The translations under genes were made by a program, and so were the position numbers. DNA of 64,000 nucleotides from Mycobacterium shinjukuense. GTDB taxonomy: Bacteria; Actinomycetota; Actinomycetes; Mycobacteriales; Mycobacteriaceae. Position 1 is the stretch's first letter. The number at the start of each line of letters is the position of its first letter. Under the pieces are notes generated by a model. It was not told the origin of the DNA, made no database searches, and saw only the letters and a list, made by a program, of their open reading frames with translations. Below, piece after piece: positions 58,374-64,000 of this stretch. The DNA lies in assembly GCF_010730055.1 (NCBI RefSeq), contig NZ_AP022575.1, forward strand, positions 1,054,001 to 1,118,000, written 5' to 3'.

Positions 58374-60410
58374 ATGACCAAGGCAGCCGAGGTCCGGCGC
58401 TCGCGGCGGGTATTTCGTGACCGCCGCGAGGCCGGCCAGGTGTTGGCGACCCTGCTGAGTGCCTACCGCGATCGACCCGACGTGATCGTCCTGGGCTTGG
58501 CCCGCGGCGGCATCCCGGTGGCATGGGAGGTCGCCGCCGCGTTGCACGCTCCGCTGGATGCCTTCATCGTCCGCAAGCTCGGCGCCCCCGGACATGAAGA
58601 GTTCGCCGTCGGAGCGTTGGCCAGCGGCGGTCGTGTCGTCGTCAACGACGACGTGGTGCGAGGATTGCGGATCACGCCGCAGCAATTGCGCGACATCGCC
58701 GAGCGGGAAGGCCCGGAGCTGGTCCGGCGCGAGGCGGCCTACCGCGGCGGGCGCCCGCCCGCCGCGGTAGCCGGCAAGACGGTGATCCTCGTCGACGACG
58801 GTTTGGCCACCGGCGCAAGCATGTTCGCGGCGGTGCAGGCATTGCGCGACGCCGAGCCGGCGCACCTGGTGATTGCGGTGCCGGCGGCCCCGGAATCCAC
58901 CTGCCGGGAGTTCGCCGGGCTGGTCGACGACGTCGTCTGCGCGTCCATGCCCACCCCGTTTTTCGCGGTCGGGGAGTCGTTCTGGGACTTTCGCCAGGTC
59001 ACCGACGAGGAGGTTCGTGCCCTGCTGGCCACCCCGACGACCGGGGCCTCGGCCGGCAGACCCGCCGCGCCGACGGCGGCCGAGGTGATCGGCGGCGTGG
59101 CCATCGACGCCCCGGGCGGCGTTCCGCCGCGCGACGCGCTGGAAAGGCTGGTCGGTGACGCGCGGATCGTCCTGATCGGCGAGAGCTCGCATGGCACGCA
59201 CGAGTTCTACGAGGCTCGGGCCGCGATCACGAAATGGCTGATCCAGCAGAAGGGCTTCTGCGCGGTTGCCGCGGAGGCCGACTGGCCCGACGCCTACCGG
59301 GTGAACCGCTACGTTCGCGGCCAGGGCACCGACACCAGTGCCGAGGAGGCGCTGCGCGGGTTCGAGCGGTTCCCGGCCTGGATGTGGCGTAACACCGTCG
59401 TCCGGGATTTTGTCGACTGGCTGTGTGCCCACAACCACCGCCACCGGTCCAACGGTGCGCGGCAGGCCGGGTTCTACGGGCTGGATCTGTACAGCCTTCA
59501 CCGGTCGATGCACGAGGTGATCGGCTATCTCGACAAGGTCGACCCGGCGGCGGCGGCCCGGGCGCGGGCCCGCTACGCCTGCTTCGACCACACGTCGGCC
59601 GATGACGGTCAGGCCTATGGATTTTCGGCGGCGTTCGGCGCCGGTCCGAAGTGTGAACGTGAGGCCATCGAGCAATTGGTCGAGCTGCAGCGCAACGCGC
59701 TGGCCTATCTGCGCAGGGACGGACTGCTCGCCGAAGACGAGCTGTTCTACGCCCAGCAGAATGCGCAAACGGTGCGCAACGCCGAGGTGTACTACCGGGC
59801 GATGTTCAGCGGGCGGGTCACCTCGTGGAACCTGCGCGATCAGCACATGGCGCAGACCCTGCAGGCGCTGCTGACCCACCTGGACCGCCACAGTGACGTG
59901 CCGTCGGCGCGAATCGTGGTGTGGGCGCACAATTCTCACGTCGGGGACGCGACGGCCACGGAGGTGTGGGCCGACGGACAGCTCACCCTCGGGCAGCTGG
60001 TTCGTCAACGATACGGCGACCAGTGCCGGCTGATCGGGTTGAGCACCTACTCCGGCACGGTCACCGCCGCCAGCGAGTGGGGCGGCGTCGCCGAACGAAA
60101 GACCGTTCGACCGGCGCTGGACGGCAGCGTCGAGGAGCTGTTCCACGAAACCGGCCGGGAGGCTTTTCTGGTGTCGTCGTTGCTCAGCGAGCGGGCCGCG
60201 GAGCCGCTGTCGGTGGTTCGGTTGGGGCGGGCCATCGGGGTGATCTACCTGCCGGCGACGGAACGGCAAAGCCACTACTTCCACGTCCGCCCCGCCGATC
60301 AGTTCGACGCGATGATTCACATCGACAAGACCCGGGCGCTCGAACCCCTCGAGGCCACCAGCCGGTGGATCGTCGGCGAGACCCCGGAAACCTACCCCAG
60401 CGGCCTGTAG
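58374..60410 (+). CDS. Phosphoribosyltransferase-erythromycin esterase fusion (Rv2030c type)
   Basis: 678 residues. An N-terminal phosphoribosyltransferase domain (about 10-220) has the PRPP-binding motif VILVDDGLATGASM (137-150). A C-terminal erythromycin-esterase-like domain (from about 245) has IGESSHGTHEFY and WAHNSHVGDA with the His/Glu set of EreA-type enzymes. The same fusion is found in M. tuberculosis Rv2030c, a DosR-regulon member of unknown reaction. ATG 58374 follows GGGGAAGAG, 25 bases after hspX; the longer frame to 58353 is not supported by a ribosome site. Co-transcribed with hspX and pfkB. Confidence 0.93.
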   Translation: MTKAAEVRRSRRVFRDRREAGQVLATLLSAYRDRPDVIVLGLARGGIPVAWEVAAALHAPLDAFIVRKLGAPGHEEFAVGALASGGRVVVNDDVVRGLRITPQQLRDIAEREGPELVRREAAYRGGRPPAAVAGKTVILVDDGLATGASMFAAVQALRDAEPAHLVIAVPAAPESTCREFAGLVDDVVCASMPTPFFAVGESFWDFRQVTDEEVRALLATPTTGASAGRPAAPTAAEVIGGVAIDAPGGVPPRDALERLVGDARIVLIGESSHGTHEFYEARAAITKWLIQQKGFCAVAAEADWPDAYRVNRYVRGQGTDTSAEEALRGFERFPAWMWRNTVVRDFVDWLCAHNHRHRSNGARQAGFYGLDLYSLHRSMHEVIGYLDKVDPAAAARARARYACFDHTSADDGQAYGFSAAFGAGPKCEREAIEQLVELQRNALAYLRRDGLLAEDELFYAQQNAQTVRNAEVYYRAMFSGRVTSWNLRDQHMAQTLQALLTHLDRHSDVPSARIVVWAHNSHVGDATATEVWADGQLTLGQLVRQRYGDQCRLIGLSTYSGTVTAASEWGGVAERKTVRPALDGSVEELFHETGREAFLVSSLLSERAAEPLSVVRLGRAIGVIYLPATERQSHYFHVRPADQFDAMIHIDKTRALEPLEATSRWIVGETPETYPSGL

Positions 60411-60450
60411 CCCGCACGCCGAGTCCCAACCACGAGCGGAGTCAACGGAC

Positions 60451-61431
60451 ATGACGACGACGGCCGACCCGGCCACCAGGCGACCGCGGATCGTCACGTT
60501 GACCATGAATCCCGCGCTCGACGTCACCACCAGCGTCGACACCGTGCGCCCGACCGAGAAGTTGCGCTGCTCGACGACGCGTTACGACCCGGGTGGTGGC
60601 GGCATCAACGTGGCTCGGGTCGCGCAGGTCCTGGGCGCGTCGGTGTTCGCGGTGTTTCCGTCGGGCGGGTCGCACGGCGGCCTGATCACCAGGCTGCTCG
60701 GCGATGCGGGGGTGCCGTTTGCCGAAATCCCGATCGTTGGGGCAACCCGGGAGAGTTTCACCGTCAACGAGACCAGCACGGGTCAGCAGTACCGATTCGT
60801 CCTTCCGGGTCCTGCGCTGACGGTGCCGGAGCAACACCGATGCCTTCGGGAACTGCGGATGGCGGCCCGGTCGGCCGAATTCGTGGTGGCCAGCGGGAGC
60901 CTGCCGCCGGGCGTGCCGGCCGACTTCTATCAGCGGGTCGCCGAGGTGTGCCGGGAGGTGGGCGTGCGCCTGATCCTGGACACCTCCGGTGGCGGCCTGC
61001 GGCACATCGCCTCGGGGGTGTTTCTCCTCAAGGCCAGCGTGCGCGAACTGCGCGAGTGCGTGGGACGCGAACTTCGCGCCGAGGCCGACCGATTCCGCGC
61101 CGCACACGAACTCATCGAAAGCGGTCGCGCGCAGGTCGTGGTGGTCTCGTTGGGATCTCAGGGCGCGCTGCTGGCGACACGTCATACCAGCCAGCGTTTT
61201 CCGGCCGTTCCGATGCGCGGGGGCAGCGGGGTGGGGGCCGGGGACGCGATGGTGGCCGCGATCACGGTCGGGTTGTGCCGCGGATGGCCGTTGGTCAAGT
61301 CGGTTCGGTTGGGAATTGCGGCGGGTGCGGCCATGCTGCTGACACCTGGCACCGCGGTGTGCGAACGCGCGGATGTGGAAAGGTTGTTCGAGCTGGCCGC
61401 CGAGCCCCAGGACGAACGGCAACCCAACTAA
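60451..61431 (+). CDS. pfkB: PfkB-type sugar kinase (Rv2029c type)
   Basis: 326 residues of the ribokinase/PfkB family. The N-terminal substrate region is TMNPALDVTTSVDTV and YDPGGGGINVARVAQVLG; the C-terminal catalytic motif is GVGAGDAM with Asp265. The family's KPNxxE motif reads LLKASVREL, the main departure. It probably phosphorylates fructose-6-phosphate or a related sugar phosphate; the M. tuberculosis homologue is DosR-induced. ATG 60451 lies 40 bases after the previous stop. Confidence 0.93.
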   Translation: MTTTADPATRRPRIVTLTMNPALDVTTSVDTVRPTEKLRCSTTRYDPGGGGINVARVAQVLGASVFAVFPSGGSHGGLITRLLGDAGVPFAEIPIVGATRESFTVNETSTGQQYRFVLPGPALTVPEQHRCLRELRMAARSAEFVVASGSLPPGVPADFYQRVAEVCREVGVRLILDTSGGGLRHIASGVFLLKASVRELRECVGRELRAEADRFRAAHELIESGRAQVVVVSLGSQGALLATRHTSQRFPAVPMRGGSGVGAGDAMVAAITVGLCRGWPLVKSVRLGIAAGAAMLLTPGTAVCERADVERLFELAAEPQDERQPN

Positions 61432-61499
61432 GGCCTAACGACCCCTCCGTCACGAGCCACGCCGCACTAGCCTGAACAACGAATGCCTAGGGAGCCAAC

Positions 61500-62282
61500 A
61501 TGAACCAGCTGGACGCGAAGTCGGTGGTCGTGGGCGTCAACGGGTCGCAAGCCGCGGTAAACGCCGCCAAGTGGGCGATCGATGAGGCGTATGGCCGGCA
61601 TCTGCCCCTTCGTCTGGTCTACGTCATCCCGGGCACGCGGCCGGAGACCGGGTGGTCGGGCGCATCCGAGTGGGACCTCGAACGTGGTGAAACGGTGCTG
61701 GCCGAGGCGGAGTGCGCGGTGCAGAGCGCCGCCCGCGGCGCGGGCAAACCCGTCGAGGTCGAAACGGCGATACTCTCCGGGGATCCCGCGCCGGTGTTGA
61801 CCACCGAGTCGCAGCACGCCGCCCTGGTGTGCGTGGGCACCTCCAGGCGGGGATGGGCGACCGACGGGTCGTTGGGCCCCACCGCCGCCGCGCTGGTGAC
61901 CCAGGCACACTGCCCGGTGGCGATCATCCGCACCAATCCCGACGGATCGCCGACCCAGCTCGGGGTGATCGCCGTCGTGCTCAACGACGAACCCGACAAT
62001 GACGAAGTCGTGCGGCTGGCGATGGAGGAAGCCCGCCGCCGGCACGCCACCGTGCGGCAGATCGATCGCCGGCTGGACAGCTGGGTGCGGCGGTACCCCG
62101 ACGTCCCGGTCCAGGTCGTGGCCTCCGGCACCGGCGCCCGAGCCGCGGAGAGTCACAGCGGAGCAATCGATCTGGCCGTGGTGGGCGAGGCCGACGCCGA
62201 TCAGCTGCCGGGGCTCGTCACCCCGAATTGCCATCCGATTCTGGGCTACCCCGACTGCTCGGTGCTGCTGGTCCGTCACTGA
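61500..62282 (+). CDS. Universal stress protein, tandem UspA domains (Rv2028c type)
   Basis: 260 residues. The first UspA domain is complete (VVVGVNGSQAAVNAAKWAIDEA, then VGTSRRGWATDGSLGPTAAALV with the G-x2-G-x9-G ATP-binding pattern, and HCPVAII). The second domain (from about 150) is shorter and lacks that glycine pattern, though it ends CSVLLVRH. It is in the DosR regulon position of Rv2028c, which has about 279 residues. ATG 61500. An intergenic gap of 68 bases separates it from pfkB, so it may have its own promoter; no DosR box was seen there. Confidence 0.9.
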   Translation: MNQLDAKSVVVGVNGSQAAVNAAKWAIDEAYGRHLPLRLVYVIPGTRPETGWSGASEWDLERGETVLAEAECAVQSAARGAGKPVEVETAILSGDPAPVLTTESQHAALVCVGTSRRGWATDGSLGPTAAALVTQAHCPVAIIRTNPDGSPTQLGVIAVVLNDEPDNDEVVRLAMEEARRRHATVRQIDRRLDSWVRRYPDVPVQVVASGTGARAAESHSGAIDLAVVGEADADQLPGLVTPNCHPILGYPDCSVLLVRH

Positions 62283-62404
62283 CGCTGAAGGTTCGGCGAC
62301 GGGCCATGGCCAGGTGGCACCAACCTGATTAAGCTGGCCACTGGCATTGTGGCGTTGCTCGCAGCGTCAACTCGTGCCGAAGGGTGTCGTGGAGGTTCCC
62401 GGCG

Positions 62405-64000
62405 GTGGCCAACAACGTACCCGGGTCGGCCTTTGCCGGTCTGGGCCAGCCCGGTTTGGTGCGCAAGATGCACGCGGAGCTCGACGAGTTGCTGGCGGCG
62501 CGTAACCAGATGGAGCAACTGCTGCGGGTGATCGTCGAGATCGGATCGGATCTTGACCTGGACGCAACCCTGCGTCGGATAGTCCACGCGGCCAGGGAAT
62601 TGACCGCGGCCCCCTACGGAGCGCTGGCCGTGCGTGACCCCGAGGGCACGTTGGTCTCGTTCGTCCACTCGGGGGTGGACGACGACACCGTCGCGCGAAT
62701 CGGGCGGCTGCCGGTGGGCAAGGGAATCCTGGGTGTCTCGCTGGTCGAAACCCCGGCGCTGCGGCTCGACGATCTGACCACGCACCCGGCCGCCTGCGGG
62801 TTCCCCGAGCACCACCCTCCGATGCGTGCCTTTCTCGGGGTGCCGATCACGATCCGCGGCGCGGTGTTCGGCAGCCTGTATCTGGCCCACGTCGATCCGG
62901 GAGTGGTGTTTTCGGCATCCGACGAGTTCGCCGCGCGCGCGCTGGCGTTTGCGGCCGCGGTGGCCGTCGACAATGCGCAAGTGTTCGAGCGCGAGCGCAC
63001 GGCGGTGAAGTGGATGAAGGCCAGCCGCGAGATCACCACCGCGCTGCTGTCCAGCGACCAGCCGCGGCCGCTGCAATTGATCGCTGAACGCGCATGCGCC
63101 CTGACCGATGCCGAGCAGGCGGTTGTGCTTCTTCCGGTCGACGCCGACCTGCCCGCCGACGACGTCGACACGCTGGTCGTGTCCGCCGCGGTGGGCCCGC
63201 AGGCCGAGGAGGTGATCGGTCAGCGGATTGGGGTGAACGGCTCGCCCTCCGGCGCCGTTTTCCGGTCCGGGGAGCCGCTGATCACCGAGGCGTTGAGCTA
63301 CCCCAGCCAGGAATTCACCGATGTCGCCCAGCGCCCCGCGATTATCATGCCGCTGCGCGCACGTGCGGAAGTGGTCGGGGTGATCGCCATTGCCCGGGGC
63401 GCCAATCAGCCACCCTTCGACGGCGGCTTTCTCGACCTGGTGAGCGATTTCGCCACCCACGCCGCGATAGCGCTCGTGCTCGCATCGGGCCAGGAGCAGG
63501 CGCGGCAGCTGACCATCCTGGCCGAGCGGGAGCGCATCGCGCGTGACTTGCATGACCATGTCATCCAACGGCTGTTCGCCGCGGGAATGGATCTGCAGGG
63601 CACGCTGGCCCGGGCACGTTCCCCGGAGGTCACCGACCGGCTCACCCGCACGATCGACGATCTGCAGGCCATCATCGAGGAGATCCGTGCCGCCGTCTTC
63701 CGATTGAGCTCCCCGCTGGGACACGACGGCGGCTTTCGGGACCGGATCGCGCGCGTGGTTGCCGAGCTGACCGAGAACCAGGACATCGTCACTACGGTGC
63801 GCCTACATGGGCCGATGACGGCCGTCGGCAGCGAACTGGCCGAGCAGGCCGAAGCGGTCCTGGTCGAGGCCATCAGCAACGTTTTGCGTCACTCCGGCGC
63901 CTCCCGGCTGACCGTCGAGGTCGATGTTGCTGACCTGCTCACCCTCGACATCATCGACAACGGCCGCGGCGTGCCCGTCGACAATTCCCGCCGCAGCGGC
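62405..64000 (+). CDS. dosT: DosS/DosT-type haem sensor histidine kinase (3' truncated by window end)
   Basis: At least 532 codons, open to the last base. Two GAF domains are followed by a HisKA_3 kinase. In GAF-A, GFPEHHPPMRAFLGVP carries the haem-binding His at residue 137 (aligned with His147 of DosT) and Tyr159 matches the distal Tyr. The phosphoacceptor is His383 in IARDLHDHVIQRLF, and the ATP-binding region begins EAISNVLRHSGAS and DNGRGVP. It would sense O2, NO or CO and phosphorylate DosR. Position after Rv2028c suits dosT. The start is GTG 62405; the N-terminus is about ten residues shorter than in DosT, and the identity outside the motifs is moderate. Confidence 0.88.
   Translation, partial: MANNVPGSAFAGLGQPGLVRKMHAELDELLAARNQMEQLLRVIVEIGSDLDLDATLRRIVHAARELTAAPYGALAVRDPEGTLVSFVHSGVDDDTVARIGRLPVGKGILGVSLVETPALRLDDLTTHPAACGFPEHHPPMRAFLGVPITIRGAVFGSLYLAHVDPGVVFSASDEFAARALAFAAAVAVDNAQVFERERTAVKWMKASREITTALLSSDQPRPLQLIAERACALTDAEQAVVLLPVDADLPADDVDTLVVSAAVGPQAEEVIGQRIGVNGSPSGAVFRSGEPLITEALSYPSQEFTDVAQRPAIIMPLRARAEVVGVIAIARGANQPPFDGGFLDLVSDFATHAAIALVLASGQEQARQLTILAERERIARDLHDHVIQRLFAAGMDLQGTLARARSPEVTDRLTRTIDDLQAIIEEIRAAVFRLSSPLGHDGGFRDRIARVVAELTENQDIVTTVRLHGPMTAVGSELAEQAEAVLVEAISNVLRHSGASRLTVEVDVADLLTLDIIDNGRGVPVDNSRRSG

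Noticed and set aside
58278..60542. 754-codon minus-strand open frame opposite the Rv2030c-like gene
   Set aside because: The plus strand encodes a recognisable two-domain protein with intact motifs; the minus frame has low-complexity composition and no motif.
1..64000. CRISPR arrays or rRNA genes
   Set aside because: No regularly spaced short repeats and no rRNA-like segments were seen on reading the sequence.

Overview
The window is about 64 kb of high-GC actinobacterial DNA that reads as the chromosome of a non-tuberculous, probably slow-growing, Mycobacterium. The evidence is a complete mce3-type operon, an HspX/Acr protein that closely matches the M. tuberculosis one as I remember it, a DosS/DosT-type sensor, a PE-like secreted protein, a 13E12-type HNH gene and F420-type proteins. 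Rv numbers are assigned from memory of gene order and protein sequence, not from a search. No rRNA or CRISPR was seen.

Layout. (1) 1-4210, plus strand: a lipid/redox operon matching Rv1938-Rv1941 (ephB, flavin reductase, ribA1-like, SDR), preceded by the end of an FAD oxidoreductase. (2) 4369-6064, minus strand: the double-TetR repressor mce3R and a limonene-epoxide-hydrolase-like gene. A ~0.5 kb palindrome-rich control region follows, then the mce3 operon (yrbE3A-yrbE3B-mce3A-F and four accessory genes) to 17541. (3) 17477-19012, minus: a NYN/PIN-like RNase, a small unknown protein and an orphan PE-like type VII secretion substrate. (4) 19298-28541: the uspABC sugar importer, divergent from a TldD/TldE (PmbA) pair, a P-type ATPase and an F420-type nitroreductase. 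(5) 28638-31046: a small decayed integrative element bounded by a 39-bp direct repeat of the 5' half of a CAT-anticodon tRNA, carrying a Fic protein and an integrase remnant. (6) 31303-40000: a polytopic membrane protein, a frameshifted 13E12-type gene, a MerR regulator coupled to a VIT-VWA-DUF4349 membrane protein, a Bem46-like hydrolase and a VapBC pair. (7) 40064-44675: an enoyl-CoA hydratase, an amidohydrolase-fold protein, htpG and an aldo/keto reductase.

(8) 44824-64000: a dense hypoxia (DosR-type) locus. A plus-strand operon encodes an Acg-type nitroreductase, a complete group 3b NAD(P)-linked [NiFe]-hydrogenase and its maturation protease. Facing it, a minus-strand operon encodes an acetyl-CoA-synthetase-like enzyme, a thiamine-dependent 2-oxoacid (or acetoin) dehydrogenase E1alpha/E1beta/E2, a stand-alone acyl carrier protein, a PNPOx-fold protein and a DUF308-like membrane protein. 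A DosR-like box lies between that operon and acg - small unknown protein - hspX - Rv2030c-like - pfkB - universal stress protein - DosT-like sensor kinase (cut by the window end).

The best candidates for something undescribed are the acyl-CoA synthetase/E1/E2/ACP cluster in a DosR setting, the MerR plus VIT-VWA-DUF4349 module with its operator, and the Fic-bearing element that displaced half of a tRNA gene.
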